NCBI GenBank assembly: GCA_951799425.1
Contig: OX637391.1
Coordinates: 54,411,069-54,475,068, forward strand
DNA length: 64,000 nucleotides
Reading direction: 5' to 3'
Origin: Ilex aquifolium
Taxonomy: Eukaryota; Streptophyta; Magnoliopsida; Aquifoliales; Aquifoliaceae
Positions 10,963-22,400 of the stretch are shown here, one piece after another; the first letter of the stretch is position 1; each line of letters starts with the position of its first letter. The translations under genes and the position numbers were made by a program. A model generated the notes under the pieces. That model was not told the DNA's origin. It ran no database searches and worked only from the letters and a program-made list of their open reading frames with translations.

Positions 10963-12078
10963 CTAGAAGTAGTGTCGCAGCTTCCTAGCTGAGCTTACTA
11001 GTGCAAACACGAGCTTTTCCAACGACGTGTATCTTGATTCGGCTTCCAAAAGCATTTTGTTGACATAGTATACGGGACTTAGATTTGTACGGTCGCTTCT
11101 CATCAGTGATCCACTTACCGCGTGTTCGGATACAACTAAGTACAAAAGCAACCGTTCTGCAAGCAGTGGTGTTGTTAAAATTGGTGAAGAAGCCAGGTAC
11201 GCTTTCAAATTAGTGAATGTAGCTTCACATTTCTGACTCCATAATGCTCCTTTCTTTCATTTGATTGATTGGAAGAAATGTCTGCATTTAGCTAAGGCTT
11301 AGGATATAAATCTTCCCAGCGTGGCTGCCATTCCTGTTAGCCTCTGCACTTCTTTTATTGTTTTGGGTGACTGTAGTTCTGTGATTGCCTTTACTTGATC
11401 GGGGTTTACCTCGACTCCCCGATGTGTTACCAAAAATCTGAGGAACTTATCAGATCCTACCCTGAATGCACACTTTGAGGCATTGAGCTTTATTCGGTAC
11501 CTTCGTAGTATGTCAAAGGTCCTCCTTAAATTAGAGCAATGATCCAAGGCCATTCGACTTTTAACTACCATATCATCGATGTAAACCTCCATGGTGTCGC
11601 CCAACATATCTGAGAACATCTTTGTCACCAATCTCTGATAGGTTGCCCCTGCGTTCTTCAACCCAAAGGACATTACCTTATAACAGTAAGTCCCTTTAGG
11701 TGTTATAAAAAAGGTCTTTTCTTGATCTTGCTCGACAAGAGGGATTTGATGATAACCTATGTATGCATCCAAGAAACTCATTCGTTCATGACTAGCAATT
11801 GCGTCAACTAGCTGGTCTATCTTCGGTAGAGGGAAACTGTCCTTCGGGCATGCTTTGTTGAGATCGATAAAATTAACACAAATCCTCCACTTCCCGTTCT
11901 TTTTCTTGGCCACCACAGTATTGGATAAATAGGTTGGGTATTGAACCTCCCTGATGGTCTTGGATTCCAACAACCGGGCCACCTCTTCCTTTACTGCTTT
12001 CTTGTGTTGTGGTGCCGACCTCCTAAGCTTCTGCTTCACTGGTTTAAGGCTAGGGTCAACATTTGATTGGTTGTCCAT
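10963..12078 (-). pseudogene. Reverse transcriptase and RNase H of the Tat element
   Basis: RT lies at 11,299-12,078 with WRICVNFIDLNKACPKD, FITPKGTYCYKVMSFGLKN and the active-site box VYIDDMVVKS. Downstream, 10,963-11,208 holds the RNase H connection and start (SRYTSLEKLVFALV, ARKLRHYF). These copy the element RNA into DNA. The spacer 11,209-11,298 is out of frame, and a TAG at 10,963-10,965 replaces a codon before AHQIVV, so the polyprotein is broken here as well. Confidence 0.92.
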
Positions 12079-12465
12079 GCGAAAATGTCGGCGTATTCCT
12101 TTAACAATGAGACAAGATCATCACGCTGCTCGGGGTTCAGAGAGACGCCCAAAAGAAAATACTTCTCTTCATCATTGTCTAAAGGTACTTTAGACAAGTC
12201 TTCTATGGTTCGGTCGGTCGAATCCTCTTTGCCTAAGAGTTCTTTAGACAAGTTCCCGGAGGTTTGGTCAGTTGGGACCCTTTTATCTAAAGGTATCCTT
12301 GCCAGACTTTCTTTGGGCTGGTTGGTTAGCTTCAATTCCATGCCTAAAGGTACTTTAGGCTCCCCCTCAATAGTTCAGTTGATCTTGTCCATGTTGGCCG
12401 AACTATCGAGCTTTGGTTGCTATTTCAGAGTTTCGGGGGCCGAGCCCCTGTCTCGCCTCTCCCCA

Positions 12466-12870
12466 TTATCTCTTCCTTTTACCAAGGTCAGTAAGCAAGT
12501 TCTGCAACTTACTTGGTCTCCTCGGATGTTCACTACTCTCTCTACCAAGGGAAATCTGAGCATTTGATGGTACTGCCTTCATCTCGTGTAACCAGGTTCG
12601 ACCCATAATAGCGTTGTATGCTGAGGTCGTGTCTACCACCAGAAATTCGGTCATGACCCCAACAAGGCCAGTCTTCACCGGAAGTGTGATTCTTCCCTTT
12701 GGGAGAACTGTTTTCCCGCTGAAGCCGACCAATGGGGTATTGGCTGGTTTGAGATCCTCTTGTCTGAGCCCGAGCTTCCGTAAGAGGTCCATGTACATGA
12801 TCTCAGAGGAGCTTCCTGAATCGATCAATACTCTCTTCACATCATAGTTCGCGATTCGAAGGGTAACCAC
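12466..12870 (-). pseudogene. Aspartic protease region of the Tat element
   Basis: The 134-residue frame contains VLIDSGSSSEIMY, the D-S-G active-site box of a retroviral-type aspartic protease, then VVDTTSAYNAIMGRTWLH, typical of plant Ty3/gypsy proteases. It lies between gag and RT as expected and would cleave the polyprotein. Confidence 0.85.
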
Positions 12871-13059
12871 TAGAGCGTCGTTGTGCGGCTGATGTATCCC
12901 GATTAGATCTTGTCCGAAGAAGCAGATAACCTCGGCTTATTCTTCTAACTTTATCCTCTTGCCCCTGACTTGGGGGGATAATCTAAGCTGATAAACTTCT
13001 CTTTCCTTGGCCGCTCTCTGGATGTATGCCCTAACAGCATTATTTAGTGCCATTTAGGG

Positions 13060-14656
13060 ATTTGTAGCAGCGTGGATCACATCGATCACTCCTGCTGCAG
13101 TGGTCTGATCTCCTTGGAGTTCGGCTCTTCCTTCATTAGGTCTATCACCTTCGTCTTCAATGAATTGTGCGAGATGCCCCCGCCTAAACCAATTTCTCCA
13201 GATGCTGCTTCAAAGACCTGCAATTCTCAGTCATATGCCCCACATCCCGATGATAGGAACATCTAAAATTAGGATTCCTTTTGGAAGGGTCTCATGTAAG
13301 CTTGTTGGGCCACTTGAAATATGGTTTCCCTTTGATCTGAGTCAATATTTTGTATATTGGCTCCTTGAACACGATGTTTACCCCTACGAAAAGGGATTTC
13401 GAGGGAAACCCCTCCTTTTCTTTCTTCCTTCCAACATCTCTGTTCGGCTCTGCTGGTTTATCTCGACCGAATTGCTTTCTACCAATCTGTTCCTTCCCCA
13501 CATCCCTAGACAGGTCATCATCGACCTTGACATACTTTTCGATCCTCGCCATCAGTTCCTCCATATCCACGATAAGTCTTCTGGTGAGGGATTGGTATAA
13601 CGGGTTTTCCTTTGGCAATCCTATTTTGAAGGAAGCCACATCAATCTCTGGGTTACAGGCTTCAATTTCATTCATCGTTTCCCAATAACGATGAGCATAT
13701 TCTCTCAAAGTTTCAGAATTTTTCTTCTTCAGTGTCAATAGTGCCCCAACATCTTTAGGTTGCCTGCTACTTGTGATGAACTGAACCATGAACTACTTAG
13801 CAAGCTGAGCCCAACCATCTATCGAGCCCCTCAGAAGACTATCAAATCAGTTCATCGCCGACTCTCCAAGGCTGCTGGGAAAAATGGTACAGAGTAATGG
13901 TCATTTCTCCGATGGATGGTCATAAGCTGTCAGTAATGTCGGATGTGCGAGGTCGGATCTGCCTTCCCATCGTATAACTTGAAGTTCGGAGCAGTGAATT
14001 TGCTTAGAATCCGTCCTCGCTCGATCCGTCTCGTGAAGGGGGAGGACTCCGTGCCATCCCCGTATTCACCTGTAGCTCTTCTCGCTAGATCCTTAGCTGA
14101 CTTCTGCTCTAGTCTTCTCAACCGGCTGTTGAGTTCTTCGGTGATAAATTGCTTCCAAGAATTCTCATCCCGACTTTGACGCCCCTCGTGCTTATGCTCT
14201 TTTTTAACCACATCCTCCATTTTGCTTCGTTTTTTCTTGGGACTCTACCGTCGGTCTTCTCTGCTACGCCTTTCTTTCTTGGACATTTCCTTTAGTTTGC
14301 TTTTAGCTCCTCGTTTTCTTTTCTCAAATCCTTTTCTCTGGCATAGGATTTCTTGAACATCTTATCATGGGCGTCCGTCGGTCTTGCAAGGACTGAACTA
14401 GTTTTGCCAATGCGGGGTTCTCCCCCTCGGTACGGAGGGATTCTCCCTAATTGGCATCTTGTTGGGTTTGGCGATCATATGGTCTAAAACTTGCTGAAGA
14501 CAATTCATCATCTTCACGTTGCTTGTTGGGACTTTCACCCATGTCCATCCTGATGTCGTTATCGGATGGGAATGATACTTTATAGTTTTGGTCAGAATCC
14601 TGTGGGGCGACATCGCTCCATACAGGGGACCCAATAGCACTCCTAAGTTTTGACAT
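13060..14656 (-). pseudogene. gag region of the Tat element
   Basis: A start shortly after the primer-binding site (14,656) gives an N-terminal segment. Then 13,930-14,220 carries the end of the linker and the capsid start (FTAPNFKLYDGKADPTSHI), and 13,292-13,789 carries the capsid part ETLREYAHRYWETMNEIEAC ... MEELMARIEKY. Around 13,195-13,270 the - strand reads CSYHRDVGHMTENC, the CxxH-type knuckle seen in Tat gag proteins. The pieces are in different frames, so gag is no longer continuous. Confidence 0.85.
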
Positions 14657-14683
14657 TGGCTTTTTGTTCTACTTGATGAAGAA

Positions 14684-14706
14684 ATCTTCCCACAGACGGC
14701 GCCAAA
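14684..14706 (-). other. Primer-binding-site-like sequence next to the 5' LTR
   Basis: On the - strand the bases directly after the 5' LTR read TTTGGCGCCGTCTGTGGGAA, the tRNA-complementary site common in plant Ty3/gypsy elements. I do not assign the tRNA. A very similar sequence (GTTTGGCGTCGTCTGTGGG) lies beside the second LTR element at about 30,778-30,796. Confidence 0.75.
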
Positions 14707-15312
14707 TGTAAGAGGCAAAAAATGAGAATACCTCTCACGAATATGGAAGACTGATACTACTTGTATGACTTCTGAAATTGCTCTCCAAGTCCTCCCCTCC
14801 TGCAAAACAAACAAATTGCCCAAGATTGAAGTGCTTCGATCGAAGGCACTCCGATGCTTAAGTCAGTAATGAAATTGAGTGATTTACAAGAAGATAAAGA
14901 GAGTTTTGCGTACCTTTCACCTTGGCTTCTGATGCTTTTTATAGAATCTCCATTAGCTTGGGCTTCCGTGATTTTTGATTCAAGGTGGTACACCTTCCCC
15001 TAATCAGGCGATTCAGTTCAGGAAGTTGTTGAGATCCCTCTAGCAATTCCTATGATCATGCTCATTTGTTTAACCATAATGCCTGAACTATAGGCCTCTT
15101 ATTAGCACCACGTTGACTGCTCAAACAACTCGATCATAACATTCTGCTCGTACCGAGAACTGAGCTCATTCCTTCTTTCCTGAGCTCTTTGAACAGCTCG
15201 GTTGCTATCTGATGATAGTCTAGTGATATCTCTCTCACGTGACTGGTCTTGTCACCATCACGTGAGATCATTAAATGCTATTACACGTGTCGTAAAGGGA
15301 GCTCCTCCTTCA
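14707..15312 (-). repeat. 5' LTR of the Tat element (606 bp), with a G-box cluster
   Basis: Matches 5,148-5,754. For the - strand element this is the promoter-bearing LTR. Its U3 end holds three CACGTG boxes at 15,236-15,241, 15,259-15,264 and 15,284-15,289, all conserved in the other LTR. CACGTG is bound by bZIP and bHLH factors in plants, so light or ABA responsiveness is possible but only inferred. Confidence 0.93.
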
Positions 15313-15332
15313 GTACTAATGATCCATGTGAC

Positions 15333-15986
15333 TTATGAAGCACGGATACTTCGTTAAGGTCGACGTATCCGTATCAGATACTTTATCGGATACTTTACTC
15401 GTCGGATACTCGAGGATACGTATCGGATACACCTCCTACGCATCCGATAATAATTAAATATTAGGATACTTCACGGATACTTTTGTGTTCAAGTAATATA
15501 TATAATTTTTGAGTTGAATTTTTAATATTTCCTTTTGAATTCACATACCATACAATACATTTACAAAAATTCATACTACTTCAAAATCACATGAGTATTT
15601 TTTAAGAATTATCTACAATTACATGTCAAAAGAGCATAAAATAAATCTATTACATTATAATTTTAGCAAAAATTACTTCTAAATATACCGACTTGGTAAA
15701 TGTTAGTTTTGATTCTTTAATTAACTACTTCACTTTGTGAATATACCATAGTGATACAATATATATTTTCTTCAAACTAAAAAGAATTACTAATTTTCTT
15801 TATTGTGTTAAAGAACTACCAAAATATATAAGTTTTATGCTGATTGAAAATAATAAAAATATTAAATATATTTTATTATAGCCGTATCTTGATCGTATCC
15901 GTATCTTTTTTTTTTTAGATTTTATCGTATCGCCGTATCCGTATCGTATCGTACCCGTATGCCGTATCAGTATCCGTACTTCATAG
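15333..15986. mobile_element. hAT-type MITE (TTATGAAGCACGGATAC ends)
   Basis: The left end TTATGAAGCACGGATAC and the reverse complement of the right end, CTATGAAGTACGGATAC, form inverted repeats. The flanks are CATGTGAC (15,325-15,332) and CATGTGAT (15,987-15,994), an 8-bp duplication with one mismatch. Many GTATCCGTATC-like subterminal repeats are present. The paralogous empty site near 58,990-59,005 lacks it. No coding capacity. Confidence 0.85.
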
Positions 15987-16334
15987 CATGTGATAGATTG
16001 ATGAAGAACACCGTAATTTATGGACCACAGTCCATGTGATTCAGACTATCATATCATACATTGTGATGTGCAATCTGGATGGGACCTACTAGTGCCCACG
16101 CTCCTCTGCTTTTCTTAGGTCCCGCTAGCATCTTTAGAGAATTCTAGGTAGTTTCACACCGACCTTGCCCATCTTATTTAAAATTTCCTACCTCTCAGTG
16201 CTCACACCAGCCTCTCGGTGTTTCCACTACATACTTGTACTTGTCTCAAAGATCATTTTCTGCCTTTCATTCTGATTGTCCGTTACAATTTATCGGCAAA
16301 AATTTGCCTTTCATTAATTTTAAGACAAAATACA
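15987..16334. repeat. Segmental duplicate and decayed copy of the CNL leader
   Basis: 15,987-16,115 matches 59,000-59,115 (ACACCGTAATTTATGGACCA). From about 16,180 the sequence (CGGTGTTTCCACTACATACT, then CTTGTCTCAAAG) resembles 20,285-20,345 and the region 37,235-37,290 upstream of the intact CNL. It is broken off by the satellite array. Confidence 0.7.
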
Positions 16335-19300
16335 CGAACCAAAGTGGGTACCCACATAAAAACATAGAAAAATTATATGTAATGAAAACTTAAAGAGTAG
16401 GAACCTTACTTTCCGAAAAAGAAAAAGTAGGTACTTTCCAATCTTCGAGAGTCTTTTACACACTCACAAAACAAAAAAAAATTTACATGTAATGAAAACT
16501 TAAAGAGTAGACACCTTATTTTTTTAAAAAAAAAGAAAAAAAAATAGGCAGCTTCCAATTCTTTAAAGCTTGGCTGAGAGTCTCTTACACCAACATAAAA
16601 AAAATAAAAAAATTACATGTAATGAAAACTTACAGAGGAGACACTTTACTTTCGGAAAAAGAAAAAGTAGGCGCCTTCCTTACGTCCACATAAACAAAAT
16701 AGAAAAATTACATATAATGAAAATTTAAAGAGTAGGCATCTTACAATCCTTTAGAGCTCGACTAAGAGTCCCTTACACCCACATAAAAAAAAAAAATTGA
16801 AAATTTACGTGTAATGAAAACTTAAAGAGTAGGCACTTTACTTTCAAAAAGAAAAAGTAGGCACCTTGTAATCATCGAGAGTCTTTTACACACTCACAAA
16901 AAAAGAAAAGAAAAATTACATGTAATGAAAACTTAAAGAGTAGGCACCTTACTTTCCGAAAAAAAAAAAGAAAAAGAAAAAAAAAGTAGGCAACTTCCAA
17001 TCCTTTAAAGCTTGGCTGAGAGTCTCATACACCAACATAAAAAAATAAAAAAATTACATGCAATGAAAACTTATAGAGTAGGCACTTTACTTTTCGAAAA
17101 AGAAAAATTAGGCACCTTCCTTACGCCCACATAAGCAAAATAGAAAAATTACATATAATGAAAATTTAAAGAGTAGGCACCTTACAATCCTTTAGAGCTT
17201 GACTAAGAGTCCCTTACACCCACATAAAAAAAAAAAATTGAAAACTTACATGTAATGAAATCTTAAAGAATAGGCACTTTACTTTCCAAAAAGAAAAAGA
17301 AAAAGTAGGCACCTTGCAATCGTCGAGAGTCTTTTATATACTCACAAAAAAAGAAGAAGAAAAATTACATGTAATGAAAACTTAAAGAGTAGGCACCTAA
17401 CTTTCCGGAAAAAAAAGAAAAAGAAAAAAAAAGTAGGCAGCTTCCAATCCTTTAAAGCTTGGTTGAGAGTCTCTTACACCAACATAAAAAAAATTACATG
17501 TAATGAAAACTTACAGAGGAGGCACTTTACTTTTCGAAAAAGAAAAATTAGGCGCCTTCCTTACGCCCAGATAAACAAAATAGAAAAATTACATACAATG
17601 AAAATTTAAAAAGTAGGCACCTTACAATCCTTTAGAGCTTGACTAAGAGTCTCTTACACCCACATAAATTTTTTTTTTTTGAAAACTTACATGTAATGAA
17701 AACTTAAAGAGTAGGCACTTTACTTTCCAAAAAGAAAAAGAAAAAGAAGGTACCTTGCAATCGTCGAGAGTCTTTTACACACACAAAAAAAGAAAAGAAA
17801 AATTACATGTAATGAAAACTTAAAGAGTAGGCACCTTACTTTCCGAAAAAAAAAGAAAAAGCAAAAGCAAAAAGAAAAGTAGGCAGCTTCCAATCCTGTA
17901 AAGCTTCGGTGAGAGTCTCTTACACCAACATAAAAACATAAAAAAATAAAAAAATTACATGAAAACTTATAGAGGAGACACTTTACTTTTCAAAAAAGAA
18001 AATTAGGGGCCTTCCTTACGCCCACATAAACAAAATAGAAAAATTACATATAATGAAAATTTAAAGAGTAGGCACTTTACAATCCTTTAAAGCTTGACTA
18101 AGAGTCCCTTACACCTACATAAAAAAAAAATTTGAAAACTTACGTGCAATGAAAACTTAAAGAGTAGGCACTTTACTTTCCAAAAAGAAAAAGAAAAAGT
18201 AGGTACCTTCCAATTGTTTAGAGCTTGGCCGAGAGTCCCTTACACACCCACTTAAAAAAATAAAAAAAATTATGTGTAATGAAAACTTAAAGAATAGACA
18301 CCTAACTTTTTGAAAAAAAAAATAAAGAAAGAGAAAAAGTGGGCACCTTTCAATTGTTCCTTCCAATTGTTCAGAGTTTCACTAAGAGTTTCTTACACCC
18401 ACCTAAAAAAAATTTGAAAACTTAAAGAGTAGGCACCTTACTTTCCAAAAAGAAAAAGAAAAAGTAGGTACCTTCCAATTGTTTAGAGCTTGGCCAAGAG
18501 TCCCTTACACACCCACTTAAAAAAATAAAAAAATTATGTGTAATGAAAACTTAAAAAGTAGACACCTTACTTTTTGAAAAATAAAAATAAAGAAAAGAGA
18601 AAAAGTGGGCACCTTTCAATTGTTTAGAGCTTGGCCGAGAGTCCCTTACACACTCACTTCAAAAAAATAAAAAAATTATATGTAATGAAAACTTAAAGAG
18701 TAGACACCTTACTTTTTGAAAAAAAAACCAAGAAAAGAGAAAAAGTGGGCACCTTCCAGTCGTTCAGAGCATGGCCGAGAGTCCTTTACACACCCACATA
18801 GAAAAATAAAAAAATTACATGTAATGAAAATTTAAAGATTAGGCACCTTATTTTTCAATAAAAAAAAAAAAAAGTAGGCACCTTCCGATCCTTTAAGCTT
18901 GGGCAAGAGTCCCTTACACCCACATAAAAAAAATAGAAAAATTACATGTAATGAAAACTTATAGAGTAGGTATCTTACTTTACGGGAAAAAAAAGAGAGA
19001 AAGAAAGGTACCTTTCAATTGCTTAGAGCTTGGCAGAGAGTCCTTCTACACCCACATAAAAAAATAGAAAAATTACAAGTAATGTAAACTTAAAGAGGAG
19101 TAACCTTACTTTCCAAAAAAAAAAAAAAAGTAGGCACCTTCCAAATTACAATCCTTTAGAGCTTGGTTGAGAGTCCCTTACACCCACACGAAAAAATAGA
19201 AAAATTACATGTAATGAAAACTTAAAAGAATAGTCATCTTCCGATATTTTAGAGTTTTTTCGAGAGTCCCTTAAATTTACATAAAAAAATAAAAAAATTA

Positions 19301-20260
19301 CATGTAATAAAAACTCTAAAAGTAGACACCTTACTTTCTGGAAAAAAAAAAAAAAGAAAAAAGTAGGCATCTTCCAATCGTTTTGAGCTTGGCCGACAGT
19401 CCTTGCACACCCACATAAAAAAATAGAAAAATTACATGTAATGAAAACTTAAAGAGTAAGCACCTTATTTTTAGAAAAAAAAGTAGGCACCTTTCAATCG
19501 ATTAGAGCTTGGCCGAAAGTCCCTTCCACACCCACATTAAAAAATAACGTGTAATGAAAACTTAAATAGTAGGCACCTTACTTTTCAAAAAAGAAAAAAA
19601 AAAGAAAAAATAGGCACTTTCCAATCCTTTAAAGCTTGGTTGAGAGTCCCTTACACCCACATAAAAAAAATAAAAAAATTACATGGAATAAAAATTTAAA
19701 AACTAGGCACCTTACTTTAAGGGAAAAAAAGAAAAAGTAGGAATCTTCCAATCGTTTTGAGCTTGGCCGAGAGTTCTTGCACACCCACATAAAAAAAATA
19801 GAAAAATTACATGTAATGAAAACTTAAAGAGTAAACACCTTATTTTTTGGGAAAAAAAAAAAAAAAAAAAAAGTAGGCACCTTCCAATCGATTAGAGCTT
19901 GGCCGAAAGTCCCTTACACACCCACATAAAAAAAATAAAAAAAATAACATGTAATGAAAACTTAAATAGTAGGCACCTTAATTTTCGAAAAAAAAGAAAA
20001 GAGAGAGAATAGGCACTTTCCAATCCTTTAAAGCTAAGAGGAATTGGTTGGTGGGTCCCTCTCCTGGTCAGTGTGCTTGAGTTTGCTTTGATGTGTGGAT
20101 TTTCTGTGTGTTCTATGTGCATGTTCTGTCCAAAAAAAAAAAATCTTTTAAAGCTTGGTTGAGAGTCCCTTACACCCACATAAAAAAATAAAAACAAATA
20201 CATGTAATGAAAACTTAAAAGAGTAAACACCGTACTTTTCCAAATATCCCCTCCTTCATC
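16335..20260. repeat. Satellite array 1 (~110-125-bp monomers)
   Basis: About 30 monomers repeat the pattern CCCACATAAAAAAATAGAAA, ATTACATGTAATGAAAACTT, AAAGAGTAGGCACCTTACTT, then a poly-A-rich spacer, AGTAGGCACCTTCCAAT and GAGCTTGGCCGAGAGTCCCT. Each monomer has AGTAGGCACCTT twice, so it was itself built from a half-unit. From 16.4 to 18.1 kb a rarer variant (CGAGAGTCTTTTACACACTC) recurs at 16,446, 16,876, 17,324 and 17,765, giving a higher-order period of ~430-448 bp. The second half is simpler. Long open frames on the - strand are by-products of the periodicity. Confidence 0.92.
20036..20141 (+). mobile_element. 5'-truncated poly(A) retroinsertion inside satellite array 1
   Basis: A 106-bp foreign segment ending TGTTCTGTCC plus an A-run interrupts a monomer. 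The 14-bp flanks AATCCTTTAAAGCT (20,022-20,035) and AATCTTTTAAAGCT (20,142-20,155) differ at one base and read as a target-site duplication. Poly(A) tail and variable-length duplication indicate target-primed reverse transcription, probably the 3' end of a LINE. Confidence 0.8.
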
Positions 20261-20269
20261 CCTTCTCAC

Positions 20270-20530
20270 TCTCACCCTCCTCTTAGTGTTTCCCACTACC
20301 TACTTGTGCTTGTCTCAAATATCATTTTCTGTCTTTCATTCTGATTCTCGGTTGCAATTCACCAGCAAAATCTTCGTTCTCAGTTCCATTCGGAGATATT
20401 AGTATTTCAGTCTCATCTTCTTTTCAAAGGTATGTTTTGCTCTCTTTCCTTCAATTTTTGTTGGTAATGTTATTTGCTGTTATATAGTCTCTTTATTTTG
20501 CATTAAATCTGTTTGGGTCTCTTTTTGTTT
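20270..20530 (+). pseudogene. Relic of the CNL leader (no coding part follows)
   Basis: The stretch with TGTTTCCCACTACCTACTTG, CTCAGTTCCATTCGGAGATA, AGGTATGTTTTGCTCTC and CTGTTTGGGTCTC parallels the region 37,240-37,490 just upstream of the intact CNL start. Where the CNL continues with its start codon, this copy runs into unrelated sequence, so only the promoter and leader remain. It is one of three leader copies with those near 28,440-28,560 and 37,240-37,490. Confidence 0.65.
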
Positions 20531-20749
20531 ATTGAGAATTAGAGTTTTGCTTTCAAGCCCTCACAAGTGTGTTCTTTCTCTTTAGTTCTCTCCTCCTCAA
20601 AACAAGTTTGAAATTTTTTTTACGTTAATCGCTCAAGGGTTCTTGGTCTCAGTCAAGCACGACCAGCTCGCTAGAGCGAGAAGCATGCATCAAACTACTA
20701 GAAACACATAACAAACCTTATACACTTTGCTTGATCCACTAGCGAGGGC
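20531..20749. other. Intergenic DNA, nothing recognised
   Basis: No coding, RNA or transposon signal was identified between the CNL-leader relic and the next duplicated block. Confidence 0.4.
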
Positions 20750-21790
20750 CACTTAGTTGAATTCTTCCAAACCAAACCAGACCGGTGTAATTACAATGAG
20801 TCTGAAATTGAAATCTTCAACAAATATACAATCGAATTTGCAAATAATTCAACAAAATCGCTTAAATCATCTCCTGTCATAAAATAAACCTAAACTCTGT
20901 CAATCTTTCATTATCATTTTTCTCATCTGCTCCATTTTTTTTTTATAATAATGCTTTGAGATTTGGATCATGTCAATATCAGTTTTGACAATTCTAATCA
21001 CTTTTTAATGCTTCTTTTTTTAATTCATGTGTTCTCATTTGTATGAAGTTGACTCATTACTAAGGTGTAATAAATTTAAATAGATGATTCGCATGGATCA
21101 AATCAAGCTAAAAAAAAAGTTGAAATTAAGATAAAAGGATCCCATTTTTCCTTTGTTAAATAAAATAGTAGACACCGAAATTCGAGCTCAATCTCCTTTG
21201 GTCTCTCAATTTCTAATTAAAACATTTTAATTTCTAAATCTTCAATTTATACTATTTTTCATTTATACAATTAGTGGACAAATAATGTTTTTTAATGATA
21301 ACTAGCACGTATCAATTTCATTGATTTATTGGACAAAAGTTAACAATTGGGCAATTTTAAAAAATATTTTTGGATGCTTGTCCAACGAAAAAAGAAATTT
21401 TTTTTTTTTACAACCTTAAGTATTAAACTGACACAACTAAAAATTGAAAGACTAAAGCGAGATTACGTACATACTTTAAATGCAATTAGTATTTTTTATC
21501 AGGTTTTTTATTACAACAATTTATCAGACATATTATTGGTGGAGACTGGAGAACATCAAAATTTATGATGATAGATAGTCCACTGATTCGGACCCTCACC
21601 TATGAGATGTGCACTGGTTATGGGACCCCGTACCCATTTGATTCACAGAATTTGATTCTATGTTCTTCTCCTCCTTTTCTTTTTCTAGTTGTTCTCTTTT
21701 CTTTTTCTTTTTAGAAAGAAGAATAAAGTCATTACTTTTGACAAAGCCCTGGGTAATGTTGGGCTCGTGGGGGACAAATTTTTCCAAGGA
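20750..21790. repeat. Segmental duplicate, copy A (partner 35,638-36,790)
   Basis: Starts AGTTGAATTCTTCCAAACCA and runs through GAGATGTGCACTGGTTATGG with a matching order of blocks in both copies. The copies differ by small indels and by a local insertion around 36,210-36,390. In both places the block follows the satellite array, so array and flank were duplicated together. Confidence 0.88.
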
Positions 21791-22276
21791 AAATTTGGGA
21801 GTCGGTACAATTTTTTAGATTTATTTGGATAAAAGTACAAGTCAAAAACTTATTTGGGGTAAAGTACATATTTTTTAAAAATGCCACTATTGCCATCGGT
21901 AAACAGCAGATGGATGGAAACCTTTTTATATTCCTTCCGCTTTTTTTGGCTACAATCAAGTAATGAGAGGTAAAATAGGGGCATATTTTCTCTAACAGTT
22001 TCTCTCTCTCTCCCTATTTTCTCTTACTCTATTTATATTAATATTACAACAACACAATTACACTAATCAGTTATATCAATCGGTTACAATTGTCCTATAA
22101 TACACCAAACAATTACTCATGTGTTCTAATAAACCAAACAGTTACACAAAACAATTACACAAAATTATGACACCAACCCAATTTGTCATTCAGTTGTTTA
22201 TATAAAATAAATAGTTGCACCATTTAGTATCGCGACATCGTTACACCATTATAGCTTAACAATTGCATGAGACTGT

Positions 22277-22400
22277 GATTGTTACACCCATTAAAAAACA
22301 GTTATACCCATTAAAAAAATAGTTACACCCATTAAAAAACAGTTACATCCATTAAAAAACTAGTTACACCCATTAAAAAATAGTTACACTCATTAAAAAA
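22277..22400. repeat. Minisatellite, ~20-bp unit (GTTACACCCATTAAAAAA)
   Basis: Six consecutive variants of AGTTACACCCATTAAAAAA, differing by single bases and by A-run length. Confidence 0.9.

Larger units (their letters stand above)
5148..15312 (-). mobile_element. Complete, decayed Ty3/gypsy LTR retrotransposon, Tat lineage
   Basis: A 10.2-kb element with LTRs at both ends (5,148-5,754 and 14,707-15,312), each TG..CA, and the 5-bp duplication GTACT on both flanks (5,143-5,147 and 15,313-15,317). On the - strand the order is gag, protease, RT, RNase H, a second archaeal-type RNase H and integrase. That extra RNase H marks the Tat branch. An additional gene lies on the + strand near the 3' LTR, another Tat habit. 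By hand count the LTRs differ at roughly 48 of 606 sites (~8%). Many stops and frameshifts make it non-autonomous now. The empty site survives at 58,983 (AAATGTACTAATGA). Confidence 0.95.

Noticed and set aside
13072-13688. + strand frames opposite gag (64-146 residues)
   Set aside because: They are shadows of the gag frames on the - strand and contain no recognisable domain.
16335-20260. CRISPR-like array (regular repeats with spacers)
   Set aside because: Repeats and intervening parts are both repeated, the unit is ~118 bp and degenerate, and the DNA is clearly eukaryotic.
18157-20296. Open frames on the - strand across satellite array 1 (Phe-rich repeats)
   Set aside because: They follow the monomer period, are low in complexity and are broken by indels between monomers; no start or promoter context.
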